Assembly (NCBI GenBank): GCA_017462915.1
Contig: JAFTQG010000049.1
Coordinates: forward strand, 173,287 to 237,286
Origin: Prevotella sp.
Lineage (GTDB): Bacteria; Bacteroidota; Bacteroidia; Bacteroidales; Bacteroidaceae
Reading direction: 5' to 3'
Length of the DNA: 64,000 nucleotides
The position numbers and the translations under genes were made by a program. Shown in pieces: positions 27,343 to 37,202 of this stretch. Under the pieces are notes generated by a model. It saw only the letters and a program-made list of their open reading frames with translations, did no database searches and was not told the origin of the DNA. Every line of letters starts with the position of its first letter. Positions within the stretch are counted from its first letter, which is position 1.

Positions 27343-28316
27343 TTGCTCGTCATATTATGAATTTTATCAAGCCACCATGCAAGTTTGTTCATCAAGAAAC
27401 TTGCAATTCCTCCATCTCGGTAAATGCGATTAAAAATCTTGCCAGCAGGAGAGAATAGAAAATATATATGTTCCCGTCCAACAGGCATTGTCGGCGAGAC
27501 AAAACTTTGTTTGCAGTTTCGAATAAGTTCCTCAATATGTGGGGTAATACGACCTTCAGCCTTCACTTCTCTATATATTTGCAAACTAAAATAAGGAGAA
27601 TAACTTTGGTCTTCAATGAAGTCCATGTGCCACCAATGCAGAATCGCCGCATCTGCAAAATATTTTAACGACATTGCAACTTGAGCATTATATGTGCCCG
27701 GCATTTCTTCTATCATAAAACCACATTGATTATCGGTAGCAAGCAATGCTGGTTGGTCTTGGCTGTTGCCTTTTTTGAAACAGGAAAATTTCCAGTTCTC
27801 ACACCATCGTTTATAGAACTCTCGTGTCCTTTCGTTGTCAGCAACGAACATTACACCTGAATTATACCAAAATTTTGCTTCGGAAAGCGATATTCCGTAC
27901 ATATCTTCCACGCCCTTCGTCGGAGGATACATACAGTCTATTAGTGGCAAATGACCATCCGGCACAGCAGCTATATCACAAGCCAATTTGTCTATTTCTT
28001 GCAAAGACCTGCATATAACAGTATCTGTATCTATGAAAAGAAATGCGCCATCAATAACATTGCGCACTGAAGTCTTGATGATACGAGAACGCTGTTTTGC
28101 ATTATATCCTTCAGGGACTGGCACAACGACGATTTCCGTTATCATGTTGCAAAGTTCTGGGAATCTTCTCAAATATCTGTCAGTAGTATCATCAACCAGC
28201 ACTCTGACTGTAGCTTCAGGATGAAAGATACGTAGAGAATATAGGGAAACCCACAATTCTTCCAGATACAAATTATTCCCACTTGCAACAAGAACATATA
28301 CAATTTGCGTCTTCAT
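27339..28316 (-). CDS. GT8-like nucleotide-diphospho-sugar transferase
   Basis: A 325-residue GT-A protein. It has YVLVASGNNLYLEELWVSLY at the N-terminus, the DXD-type FLFIDTDTVICRSL near residue 95 and a WYNSGVMF block near residue 150. This is the usual order for nucleotide-diphospho-sugar transferases related to GT8. The C-terminal 80 residues are basic and may contact the membrane. It overlaps the downstream GT2 gene by four bases. Confidence 0.75.
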   Translation of the reverse strand: MKTQIVYVLVASGNNLYLEELWVSLYSLRIFHPEATVRVLVDDTTDRYLRRFPELCNMITEIVVVPVPEGYNAKQRSRIIKTSVRNVIDGAFLFIDTDTVICRSLQEIDKLACDIAAVPDGHLPLIDCMYPPTKGVEDMYGISLSEAKFWYNSGVMFVADNERTREFYKRWCENWKFSCFKKGNSQDQPALLATDNQCGFMIEEMPGTYNAQVAMSLKYFADAAILHWWHMDFIEDQSYSPYFSLQIYREVKAEGRITPHIEELIRNCKQSFVSPTMPVGREHIYFLFSPAGKIFNRIYRDGGIASFLMNKLAWWLDKIHNMTSK

Positions 28317-28335
28317 CTAAATCGTTTCTTCTATT

Positions 28336-29373
28336 TCATATTTTGTATTTACTGTCAAGCCTAATTCCCAACATCTTATATCTATTCCATACTGGAGTCA
28401 TGCATTTGTCTACCATTACACAAAATGCCATGAAGCCGACTGCGACAGCAACACATACGAACACTACAACAACAGGATTTGTCAAAATACCCTCAAGATG
28501 CACAGCAGTATCCCTTACAAACGCCCATATAAATGAAACACTAAGCAGACACATTGAAAATACGCTTCCCGCTACATAGTTTACAATACGTGACTGAAAT
28601 CTCAGCTTTGAGAAGAACATGAATACCAAAATTGCATTGATATACATTCCTATAGAATCATATCCAAAGAAACGATACCATATATTGCCTATGAAAGGAA
28701 GCTGATAACTTGGAATGGTCATACCAACAAATGTCGTGAATACGGCTATCATCATGAACAGCAACAAGAGATTCCATGCCTTTATCTTGTCTATTTTCTG
28801 CTGGTATGTATGTAGCGTATTGCCCAAAATGTACAGCAACATGAAGTTGAGAATGTTCTTGCCCTCAACCAACGATGGCTCATGCTGCATAATATGCCCT
28901 GCGTAGAAGTTTATAAACATCAGAACCATCACTAAATACATTCTTTGAAGATTATTTATGTCCTTAATGTATTTATTAATCATCGGAGACAGTAAATACA
29001 GCCATAGATACGTTGTCAGAAACCAGTGTCTGTTATGCCCTATAACAAGGAAACCGTCAGCGAGCATATTAGTGGGATTATGAAATACCAATACACCTAT
29101 TAATTCAACAAGTATAGCATATGTGTATGCCATCCCCATGAGTCGAAATAATCCCTTGAAAGAAAAATGGATTCCGAAATATCCACTTATAAGCACAAAG
29201 CATGGGACACCTATGTGACATGGAATTTGGAGAGCCTTATAAAGATGCTGGTCTGGAGCAGCAGGTTCAAGCCCGAAAATAAATATATGATATATGACGA
29301 TACAGAGCATAGAGATAATTCTCAGCAACTCCATATTACTCTCACGTCCTTTTTTCATCATTCTTTGCAACAA
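28336..29373 (-). CDS. acyltransferase 3 family membrane protein
   Basis: A 345-residue protein with about ten hydrophobic helices. The N-terminal block NMELLRIISMLCIVIYHIFI is the version of the acyltransferase-3 signature common in Bacteroidota polysaccharide loci. The first ATG (29373) touches the stop of the upstream GT2 gene; internal ATGs at MMKKGRESN and MELLRII are possible starts. Predicted role: O-acetylation of the polysaccharide. Confidence 0.85.
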   Translation of the reverse strand: MLQRMMKKGRESNMELLRIISMLCIVIYHIFIFGLEPAAPDQHLYKALQIPCHIGVPCFVLISGYFGIHFSFKGLFRLMGMAYTYAILVELIGVLVFHNPTNMLADGFLVIGHNRHWFLTTYLWLYLLSPMINKYIKDINNLQRMYLVMVLMFINFYAGHIMQHEPSLVEGKNILNFMLLYILGNTLHTYQQKIDKIKAWNLLLLFMMIAVFTTFVGMTIPSYQLPFIGNIWYRFFGYDSIGMYINAILVFMFFSKLRFQSRIVNYVAGSVFSMCLLSVSFIWAFVRDTAVHLEGILTNPVVVVFVCVAVAVGFMAFCVMVDKCMTPVWNRYKMLGIRLDSKYKI

Positions 29374-30282
29374 TTATTCACCCGAATGAAAACATCCAAG
29401 GAAATTACACAATGTTTTCTTTATAATAAATTTTATGATTAATTTTGAATCAAACTTTATTAGAGAGAAAAGTTTAAACATCCCGCTCGTCTCTACTATA
29501 GGTAGCAGGATGTCCTCATTATACGCATTAAGTTTACTTATATCTTGTTTTTCCATCTGTAGTGCTACTGCAATCTTTTTCTTTGCTTCTGACATCACCT
29601 TATATCTATACATGTAAGTTGAAAGAGAATGTTTCCGTCTACTTAAAGATTGCTCGTTTCTTGCATCATGAATATATCCGACAAAAGATATAGTAGCTAT
29701 GCCTCGTGCATAAATAATATAATGATAACAAAATAACCGATCTTCTGATATAGAGAGTCTTTTGTCAAAACGAACATTATATTTCTTTATTATTTCCTTT
29801 CGATATATTCTATCCCAAGGAATCATATATGAAAGCACATCGGATTCCGAAAAGAACTCTCGGAGCCTTTCTTTATTTTCATATTCGGCTTCATCATAAG
29901 AATGTATAACAACATTATCTGCAAGTACATCTTCATATCCACATAACACGATATCTATATTGGCCGATGTAGCCTTTATTAAAGAGGATAAATGTTCTGA
30001 TTTTATACGGTCATCACTATCCACGAAACAAATCCACTCGCCCCTTGCTCTATCGATTCCCATATTTCTGGCAGAGCTGACACCACCGTTTTCTTTATGA
30101 ATCGCTATAAATCGCTCATCATCATGCGCATATCCATCACAAATATTAGCCGTAGTACTTTCGCTTCCGTCATCAATCATCAAGCATTCAAAGTCCGTAA
30201 ATGTTTGTTCTTTAATACTATCAAGACATTCACGCACTTTCTCCCCAGTATTATATATAGGTATTATGATTGAAATCTTCAT
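29374..30282 (-). CDS. glycosyltransferase family 2 protein
   Basis: A 302-residue GT-A enzyme with SIIIPIYNTGEKVRECLDSI, LMIDDGSESTTANIC and CFVDSDDRIKSEHL, where the DSD is the metal/donor motif. It ends with a basic amphipathic stretch (FIIKKTLCNFLGCF) that could sit on the membrane. It stands immediately upstream of an acyltransferase gene without any gap and 1 base after a GT4 gene. Confidence 0.9.
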   Translation of the reverse strand: MKISIIIPIYNTGEKVRECLDSIKEQTFTDFECLMIDDGSESTTANICDGYAHDDERFIAIHKENGGVSSARNMGIDRARGEWICFVDSDDRIKSEHLSSLIKATSANIDIVLCGYEDVLADNVVIHSYDEAEYENKERLREFFSESDVLSYMIPWDRIYRKEIIKKYNVRFDKRLSISEDRLFCYHYIIYARGIATISFVGYIHDARNEQSLSRRKHSLSTYMYRYKVMSEAKKKIAVALQMEKQDISKLNAYNEDILLPIVETSGMFKLFSLIKFDSKLIIKFIIKKTLCNFLGCFHSGE

Positions 30283-30283
30283 A

Positions 30284-31384
30284 TTATAATGCCTCTATGA
30301 GCCGTGTCCAATTTTCAATAATATTCTCTATTTGGAATTTTTTCGCCCATTCATAGCAATTATTACTCATTTGTTCACGCAATTTCTTGTTTCGCATTAG
30401 CACAATCATCTTTTCCGCCATCATTCTGTGATTTTCACTTTCTACAAGGAAACCATTTTCACCATCACAGATTATCTCTTCAGGACCTCCACAAGCAAAT
30501 GCAACACTTGGAACACTCATGGTTGCCGCTTCTACAACCACAAGTCCGAAGCCCTCTGTGCGAGATGGTAAACAATAGATTGAGGCATTCGCATATTTAG
30601 ATTTTATATCATCCGTAAATGGAGAGATGGTAACATTGCTCAAATGCAGTTCCTTTATCATTTCTTTAAGTTTACCTTCGTCCACTCCAGAACCAACGAT
30701 TTCCAATTGCCAGTCTCCAATTTCCTTCTCAACCAAGTTCCATGCTTTCAATAACAGATCAAAACCTTTTTGCTCTGTCAAGCGTCCAACAGACAGCACT
30801 TTCTTCTCTTTGTGTGAAATAAAACCATCTGATTGTAGCGGTGATGGATTATATATGCACTCAACAAAGTGTTTCGGCAAATGCTCTTTCTCTATGAAGT
30901 TCTTCTTGTCTGTTTCTGTCAAAACAACAAGTTTGTCCACTTCACCACTATTAAAACAATCAAGCATAATATCATGGCTCCAGCGAATAGCAAAACGTTC
31001 GTAATTGAAATGATCCCAAGAAATTACTTTGATGGCTGTTCCTTTTGTAACTTTAGTAGTAACCAGTGACTGATGAATATCAACATCTATAATCACATCT
31101 ACTTTGTGTTTATCCAAAATATGCTTATACCTTATGAGTGGTATCTTTTTTAAAAAACTATAACTGAATAATTTACGTTCAATATTATTTTTTACACATG
31201 TATAGCGCTTGATACTTTTCTCCAATTTAAAGGTTGTCTTTTCCTTTTCACATTGGTTTAACGTCACGACAATAACATTATAGTCTCTGTGTATCAAAGC
31301 GTTCGCTAATACCGTACACATCCGTTCCTCTCCTCCACTGGATGCAAGACTGTGTATTGTGAGACATACATTTTTCTTATTCAT
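30284..31384 (-). CDS. glycosyltransferase family 4 protein
   Basis: A 366-residue GT-B enzyme. The N-terminus (HSLASSGGEERMCTVLANAL) carries the Gly-rich acceptor loop. The C-terminal domain has VGRLTEQKGFDLLLKAW and SRTEGFGLVVVEAATMSVP (E-x7-E), followed by ACGGPEEII. This is the typical arrangement of alpha-retaining glycan transferases such as AmsD/WbpX-like enzymes. It overlaps the stop of the upstream GT-D gene by four bases. Confidence 0.9.
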   Translation of the reverse strand: MNKKNVCLTIHSLASSGGEERMCTVLANALIHRDYNVIVVTLNQCEKEKTTFKLEKSIKRYTCVKNNIERKLFSYSFLKKIPLIRYKHILDKHKVDVIIDVDIHQSLVTTKVTKGTAIKVISWDHFNYERFAIRWSHDIMLDCFNSGEVDKLVVLTETDKKNFIEKEHLPKHFVECIYNPSPLQSDGFISHKEKKVLSVGRLTEQKGFDLLLKAWNLVEKEIGDWQLEIVGSGVDEGKLKEMIKELHLSNVTISPFTDDIKSKYANASIYCLPSRTEGFGLVVVEAATMSVPSVAFACGGPEEIICDGENGFLVESENHRMMAEKMIVLMRNKKLREQMSNNCYEWAKKFQIENIIENWTRLIEAL

Positions 31385-32307
31385 CTGTCAATTCTATATA
31401 CAATCTGCTTTAAATATTCCTCATCATTACAATCCTCCACGATATGTCCACCTTGACTCTCCGCCTCGTTGGTGAACTTTCCAGAAATGGCTGTATTTTC
31501 CTTTGCTCCCGATTGAAACCATTCATACTCTATATCAAGATGGCCTATGTCTATAGCCCAATATCCCAACTTTGCCAAATCATACGCTAATACTGTAGCC
31601 GTCATACCATAACTTAAAAGTACAAGATGGTCTTTTGAGACATTCTTTTTTATAGCACTTAGCATCTCGTCATATTTCGCCCAAGCATCAGTCGGCATCC
31701 CAAGAATCCTTTTTATACTTTTAGCATTGGCGTAAAGGTCATTACCTACTCCTGTCCTACTTTTGCATCCTTCTACTATTACAATGTCTTTATTATCCCA
31801 GATTTGTCTCAACAAAGCAAGCTGTACTTTGCAATGTTTTTTTTCTTTATACATAATATAGAATCTGGATAATTGAGTATCAAGAAAAATCGGTCTGTTT
31901 GATTTCTCAATATATTTCAATAATTCTTTACCATATCTCAATGTATAATATCCCCAGAACTCAGCAGAGGTACTACGAAGATTATGTATATTTTTCAGAG
32001 GTAAAGGTATGGCTACAACATGATACGGAACATCATTTGACATCAAGACCTGTTTCAACCTTTCTGCCAGATTTTTATCGGCTACCTGAAATGTATTTCC
32101 GTTTTTACCAAATATAATATCAAATTCTCCATCACCAAAGCGACTTAGAGAACATTTATTTTCAATAATATACTTTATCGAGTTTAGTGAGTTAAGAATA
32201 TTTATCTCACAAAACCGTTTACGTGCATTTGGGATACGGTAATATCTGTCGATACGCCGTATCACTGCACCTTTTATCAATGTTAAGAACTTGTTCAGAT
32301 ACACCAC
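31381..32307 (-). CDS. GT-D fold glycosyltransferase (DUF1792 type)
   Basis: A 308-residue protein with SLSRFGDGEFDIIFG near residue 55 and WAIDIGHLDIEYEW near residue 265, the two hallmark blocks of the GT-D fold family first described in streptococcal adhesin glycosylation. The acidic DGE element binds metal/donor. It is preceded by a basic amphipathic helix. In this locus it would add a hexose to the polysaccharide; the exact sugar is unknown. Confidence 0.85.
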   Translation of the reverse strand: MVYLNKFLTLIKGAVIRRIDRYYRIPNARKRFCEINILNSLNSIKYIIENKCSLSRFGDGEFDIIFGKNGNTFQVADKNLAERLKQVLMSNDVPYHVVAIPLPLKNIHNLRSTSAEFWGYYTLRYGKELLKYIEKSNRPIFLDTQLSRFYIMYKEKKHCKVQLALLRQIWDNKDIVIVEGCKSRTGVGNDLYANAKSIKRILGMPTDAWAKYDEMLSAIKKNVSKDHLVLLSYGMTATVLAYDLAKLGYWAIDIGHLDIEYEWFQSGAKENTAISGKFTNEAESQGGHIVEDCNDEEYLKQIVYRIDR

Positions 32308-32402
32308 TCTATATTATTGTTTTCCATAATCTCCCAAACACTACATGAAAATGAGAAATGTCACAGATGATATTATCCCTGGAATTAATAGATAATACCT
32401 GT

Positions 32403-33266
32403 TTATTCTTTTCTTTTTGTTCCAGCTATTTTAAGGAATAACCTTAGCATTAAAGATAATATTCCCCCTTTGTTCAAGATGTTATTTACCCGTTGATATA
32501 TATGTCCATTTTCATATTTATATAATCTTGACAATACTAACAATACACTATTTGGGAAATATTCCGATTCTATTCTTTTTAATTCGATGGCTGTATTTAC
32601 ATTATATCTTGAACTAATCCCGTTATTATCAAATTTTGCAGCATAGAAAGGCAAATGCTTGAAAGAATACCCTTGCATTAAAAATTCAATATTCTTTGCA
32701 TGATCTCCAGCAATTTTATAGTCTTCATCAAAAGAATTATTCTTTAAAAGCAAAGTCCTGATATATTGTGCTTGGTGTCCAAGTTTATTATAAAACACAT
32801 CGAAAAGGTCCAATGGTTCATGAAATTTCCTGTACTCCACTATTACTGATCTATCTATGATTATTATATCTCCATAATAGATATCGGCCTCCCCCCCTAA
32901 AAAACAAGCATTGACTTTCTCCAACGTACCATTTTCATAAAAACAGTCTCCAGAATTCATGAAATTGAGATAGTCACCATTTGCCTTGACGATACCCTTA
33001 TTCATAGCATTATAAATGCCATTATCAGATTCGGAGCACCAATATGTAATGGGATTCCATCCGCTATGGCTAAGATTATCATTAAGGTCAATGATATACT
33101 CTTTACTGCCATCGGTGGAACCTCCGTCAATGATAATCCACTCGAAATCTTTCCATGTCTGGTTGATAATAGATTCTGCAGTTCTCTTCAGACCTTCAAA
33201 GTTGTTGAAATTAATTGTTATTATTGAGAGTTTCAGTTGCATATCTCGAGACATATTTATGTTCAA
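32403..33266 (-). CDS. glycosyltransferase family 2 protein
   Basis: A 287-residue GT-A enzyme of the colanic-acid WcaE-like type: LSIITINFNNFEGLKRTAES, WIIIDGGSTDGSKEYI and LNFMNSGDCFYENG, the last replacing DXD by NSGD. This form is common in this sub-family. It lies 10 bases after the upstream GT4 gene and is followed by a 95-base gap before the GT-D gene, in which nothing is recognised. Confidence 0.88.
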   Translation of the reverse strand: MNINMSRDMQLKLSIITINFNNFEGLKRTAESIINQTWKDFEWIIIDGGSTDGSKEYIIDLNDNLSHSGWNPITYWCSESDNGIYNAMNKGIVKANGDYLNFMNSGDCFYENGTLEKVNACFLGGEADIYYGDIIIIDRSVIVEYRKFHEPLDLFDVFYNKLGHQAQYIRTLLLKNNSFDEDYKIAGDHAKNIEFLMQGYSFKHLPFYAAKFDNNGISSRYNVNTAIELKRIESEYFPNSVLLVLSRLYKYENGHIYQRVNNILNKGGILSLMLRLFLKIAGTKRKE

Positions 33267-33276
33267 TTCTAATGAC

Positions 33277-34521
33277 TCAAAAAATAGTTTTTCTTAACTC
33301 AGCCAATACATCTTTAATATGTAGAATGGCCATGACTCCTTTTGACAGAAGTAGTTTATTTGAAATTGAAGAAGATTTTGGTTTCCCCAATTCTTCTATA
33401 TATAAGTCATATATTGCTTTTGTATTTCTTCTTGATAGAAACCTTTTCAATGCATCATTACGCCCATTATTTCCCAACATAGATAACAGAGTTCTATCTT
33501 TAATCAATCTCTCCATGTTGTCTGCTAAAGATACAACACTACCGTGAGGATATAAAAGCCCCGTTATCCCATCGTTGACAATCTCTTTGTTGGCTCCATT
33601 GTCATTCGCTATAACAGCAAGACGCTGAAGCATATACTCTACCGTTACGCGTCCGAATGCCTCACAGCAAGATGACATAATTCCAACATCCATGGTGGAA
33701 GCAAGTTGCTCTATACCATCAACAGGTTCGGCAAAGGTTATATAATTTTCTATTTCATGACTCTTTGCGTAATTTCTCATATTATCCAAATACTGACCTC
33801 CACCTATTCCAACTATAGTGAGATGAAATTTTGTCATTTTATGCTTGTTAACAAGAATATCAACAGCCTTGACTATCTCCATCTGATTTTTAGCCTCACA
33901 AATCACTCCTGCACAAAGAAACTGCACCATTTCATTATTATGGGGCGCCCGTGGAACATCATCTTTTGGACATATACCATTGTATATCGTATGTATTTTC
34001 TTTGATGGAATAATTTTCTCAAAATGCTTCTTTACAGCATCTGATATGGCTATATATGCATCTCCGTTTGCATACGTTGCTTTTTCGTATGCCTTACCCC
34101 ATATAGAATGAAGACCATAATCCAAATCGCCGAAATCACGTAGGTGCCAAATGTGTTTTATACCCAACCAATGGCTCAGATACCCTCCAAAGTCTATTAC
34201 ACTACTATTTGAGTGTATTAAATCAAAGTTCATTTCCTTTAATCTTTCAGAAAGTCTGTAAAAATCATGAAAATGATGAACAAAGTCTAATCGATACTCA
34301 CGAGTTATATATGTAGATTTAAAATATGGAATAGCAACTTCTATAAACTCTATATTCTCATCCACAAGGTAGTGTCTAAGAGTACGACTATCTGAATTAT
34401 CATAAGGTAATAGCACAAATGGATCCACATCATACTCATTTCGCAACTCTATTATAAGTTGAAGCATTGACCGATTAGCACCCGCCATACCTGTACAATG
34501 TGTAATAAAAAGGACTTTCAT
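33277..34521 (-). CDS. glycosyltransferase family 4 protein
   Basis: A 414-residue GT-B enzyme. It opens with FITHCTGMAGANRSMLQLII, containing an acceptor loop, and has CCEAFGRVTVEYMLQRLAVI with E-x7-E, followed by NDNGANKEIV. The C-terminal extension after residue 380 is basic and likely peripheral to the membrane. A 207-base AT-rich gap separates it from the upstream pyruvyltransferase gene, so a separate promoter is possible though none with a good -33/-7 pair was found. Confidence 0.88.
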   Translation of the reverse strand: MKVLFITHCTGMAGANRSMLQLIIELRNEYDVDPFVLLPYDNSDSRTLRHYLVDENIEFIEVAIPYFKSTYITREYRLDFVHHFHDFYRLSERLKEMNFDLIHSNSSVIDFGGYLSHWLGIKHIWHLRDFGDLDYGLHSIWGKAYEKATYANGDAYIAISDAVKKHFEKIIPSKKIHTIYNGICPKDDVPRAPHNNEMVQFLCAGVICEAKNQMEIVKAVDILVNKHKMTKFHLTIVGIGGGQYLDNMRNYAKSHEIENYITFAEPVDGIEQLASTMDVGIMSSCCEAFGRVTVEYMLQRLAVIANDNGANKEIVNDGITGLLYPHGSVVSLADNMERLIKDRTLLSMLGNNGRNDALKRFLSRRNTKAIYDLYIEELGKPKSSSISNKLLLSKGVMAILHIKDVLAELRKTIF

Positions 34522-34728
34522 TATTATAGTTTTTTAAAAGATAATGAAATGACGTAGATGAGAAATATGGAAATTTGTGGTGAAAATGGTCGAATGGAAT
34601 CCAAACAACGCTGAAGAAGGTCAGGGATATTTTTATGAGGGATTATTATCTAGTAATTATATTGTGACATATGTCTTTTTTGCTAGTGTACTATTCGAGA
34701 TAATAAAAGGAGAATCCATGCTCCTAAC

Positions 34729-35877
34729 TTAAAGAGACCAAACAACACTCCACATTTGTCTTGATATTTTTTCTTTTTCTGGAATCAGGGCACTTAAATC
34801 TGCTCTTATTTTTTTATTGAATGTATCATCCAAGAATTTTTCCAATACAGACGAAACTGCCTCTGAATCTTCTACAGGGAGCACACAATCTTTTTGGTTG
34901 TAATCATTGAAAATTTCTTCGTATTTATGACTCCAACTTGTTGATAAACAAGGGACACACGAATTTAATGATGATGCGACTCCATGGAATCTGGATGTTA
35001 TAACCAATCTAGCGGTTGAAATCAGTCCTTTGACCTCAAGAGCATTCAGATTGTCAACAACGTCAATTGGAATAGGTGAAATGGATTGAAACTTACGTGC
35101 CAATTCTCCATCATCAGGTCCCTCGTGGTTTAGAAGGTAAGGTGTTGCACCATTCTTGATCGAGGTTCTTATTATATTATGAATAAATTTGTTATACTTA
35201 TCAAATGACAAATCACTTTTATCTAACATCCTTACATTAGGGATAATACAGACTCCATTATGAAGATGCTCGTAACCAGTCGGTATTTCTCCCTTGACAA
35301 GACAGGTGAAGTCTGGGAATAATCTCAATTTAGCCTTGTCTATCAGACCAGAATTGACAAGGTAATTATAAGATGTTTTTTCTCGTGGCATTACAACATC
35401 AGCATATTTATTTAAATCTCTTATACCTTGCTTGATATTATCTTGAGTAATCGGGCCGAATGCCTGCGGCAAGAAAACGACCTTACTACCCCAACGTTTA
35501 TGTGACATTAAAAGTTTCTTCCTGTGATTTATTGCACTTATAGGCAAATTCCATTGGTCAGAGTAGAAAAATCCGCTATCGTCTATATAAAAAGAAGAAC
35601 CTGGTATCCTGTGAATATCTTGAAACACATCATCTCCGAAAAGTTTTCTCGTTGCTCTCCAGAGATGAAATTTAATTATCCATTTCTCTATCTTTCTAAT
35701 AGGCTTGTCTTTTAATTTCAAAGAAGTTTTAAGATAAGAGAATCCTTGTTTAACTCTCTGCGCATTTATATAGACTGTAGCATCCGGGTATCTCCGTTCT
35801 ATTTCTTGTAGAATAGCATAAAACATCAATTCAGCCCCTTTGTTGTTAGTCTCGACACCATCAAGTACTATCTTCAT
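34729..35877 (-). CDS. polysaccharide pyruvyltransferase
   Basis: A 382-residue protein with the family opening KIVLDGVETNNKGAELMF, FLPQAFGPITQDNI near the middle and the C-terminal VITSRFHGVASSLNSCVPCL. It would transfer pyruvate from phosphoenolpyruvate to a sugar as a ketal, adding a negative charge. Its ATG overlaps the stop of the F420-dehydrogenase-like gene by four bases. This pairing is often seen in Bacteroidota glycan loci. A broken relative lies at 19748-20077. Confidence 0.9.
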   Translation of the reverse strand: MKIVLDGVETNNKGAELMFYAILQEIERRYPDATVYINAQRVKQGFSYLKTSLKLKDKPIRKIEKWIIKFHLWRATRKLFGDDVFQDIHRIPGSSFYIDDSGFFYSDQWNLPISAINHRKKLLMSHKRWGSKVVFLPQAFGPITQDNIKQGIRDLNKYADVVMPREKTSYNYLVNSGLIDKAKLRLFPDFTCLVKGEIPTGYEHLHNGVCIIPNVRMLDKSDLSFDKYNKFIHNIIRTSIKNGATPYLLNHEGPDDGELARKFQSISPIPIDVVDNLNALEVKGLISTARLVITSRFHGVASSLNSCVPCLSTSWSHKYEEIFNDYNQKDCVLPVEDSEAVSSVLEKFLDDTFNKKIRADLSALIPEKEKISRQMWSVVWSL

Positions 35878-37193
35878 CTTTGTATATAACTCTTTATGTG
35901 GTTTTTAACAAACCATTTAATTCTTCTTAAGAAGACTTTCACTGGTTGTTCCTTACTTTCAATAGCTTTAATAATGCATTGTGCTTCTTTTTTATTTTCC
36001 GATTCAGTTCGCTTTTCACGCTCTATAAAATCAGAAAACTCTTTCATTTTGTTTGTTGATGCTATTTTATTCGTATTGATTGCGAGAAAACTTTTATCAT
36101 ATCCTATGACAGAATTATATACTGCCATATATTCTTCTCTTTCTTGTGTTTTTTGGTATATATGTTGACCTTTTAATACCTCTGAATAATCTATTCTTTT
36201 ATGAAGTCGGACATAATTATCACGCAGCAAATCACGAATAAGTGATTCTCCTGTCTGAGTACGAGTGATAACCAAAGATTCTCCATGTTGCCAATCGATA
36301 TTGGTCATACCCCAAGGATCTCCCAATACAATATCAGCATGAATGTTCAACTTATCATAACACAATCTACATCGAGGTGAAGTAAACATGTCCTTGAGAG
36401 CAAAACGGAATTGATTGGGAAATACCCCCCTTATTTTTTCATTTTCATCAAGAATAACACACGGCGCATTTTTATAAGTATAATAAATGTTTTTGTGACA
36501 AAAATCCTTCTTTCTCCATTGTAATATCTTTTTCTTACCTCTTGCCAAAGAGACAAGGGCATCTTGCATCCCTTTACACTCTATTCTGTCGCATATTAGC
36601 CCTATCTTATATTTAATATTAGAGAATTTTTTGAATTGTTCCGAAAGAAGAGAGGCTCCTTCAATATGACAAGGGATTCCTACTATTGCTATTGATTCTT
36701 TATCTTCTGTTTTTTTTAGAACAGACAACACATCAACGAATGTGTAGCATGATTTTTGGCAGGAGTACAGATCGGCAGGACTATTAATAACAACAGCAGA
36801 AACATCAGGTGAAATACCTGCTGTCATTTTACACATAATAGCATAATCAATTCTCTTTGTATCAAACAAATATTTAATGATCGACGTACAAACGCCTCCA
36901 CTTTGTGCATTACGAAATATTAAGTCATCAGTTGCACGACCGGAATAAGTATTGAGAATATTACCTACATATATATTGGGAAATCTTTCATGAAGACTTA
37001 ACGAGTCAATAGAAGGACAAACCTTTTTACATAGTCCGCACTCAACACACTTGTCATTATCCACTTGTGCAAACTTCCGACCTATAGAAGACCATTTGAA
37101 TAAAATTGCATCATGATTACATATTGCGTAACATGCACCACATGCAGAGCACAAATAATTATCAGATATCTCTTGAATATTCTTATTTGCCAT
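35874..37193 (-). CDS. coenzyme F420 hydrogenase/dehydrogenase beta-subunit-like iron-sulfur protein
   Basis: A 439-residue protein. Residues 15-70 hold two 4Fe-4S ferredoxin sets, CSACGACYAIC and CVECGLCKKVC. The rest matches the FrhB/FdhB N- and C-terminal domains, including IVGIPCHIEG, CRLCYDKLNIHADIVLGDPW and a Gly-rich stretch. In polysaccharide loci these proteins accompany pyruvyltransferases; they are thought to carry out a redox step on a sugar, with flavin likely and F420 itself not expected in this phylum. It overlaps the pyruvyltransferase gene and lies 9 bases after the ABC ATPase gene. Confidence 0.85.
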   Translation of the reverse strand: MANKNIQEISDNYLCSACGACYAICNHDAILFKWSSIGRKFAQVDNDKCVECGLCKKVCPSIDSLSLHERFPNIYVGNILNTYSGRATDDLIFRNAQSGGVCTSIIKYLFDTKRIDYAIMCKMTAGISPDVSAVVINSPADLYSCQKSCYTFVDVLSVLKKTEDKESIAIVGIPCHIEGASLLSEQFKKFSNIKYKIGLICDRIECKGMQDALVSLARGKKKILQWRKKDFCHKNIYYTYKNAPCVILDENEKIRGVFPNQFRFALKDMFTSPRCRLCYDKLNIHADIVLGDPWGMTNIDWQHGESLVITRTQTGESLIRDLLRDNYVRLHKRIDYSEVLKGQHIYQKTQEREEYMAVYNSVIGYDKSFLAINTNKIASTNKMKEFSDFIEREKRTESENKKEAQCIIKAIESKEQPVKVFLRRIKWFVKNHIKSYIQR

Positions 37194-37202
37194 TGTTTAA
37201 CA

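Noticed and set aside
34525-34735. Small plus-strand frame (MVEWNPNNAEEGQGYF, about 48 residues)
   Set aside because: It is opposite to all neighbours, has no recognisable family or promoter, and could be chance; not supported enough to list.
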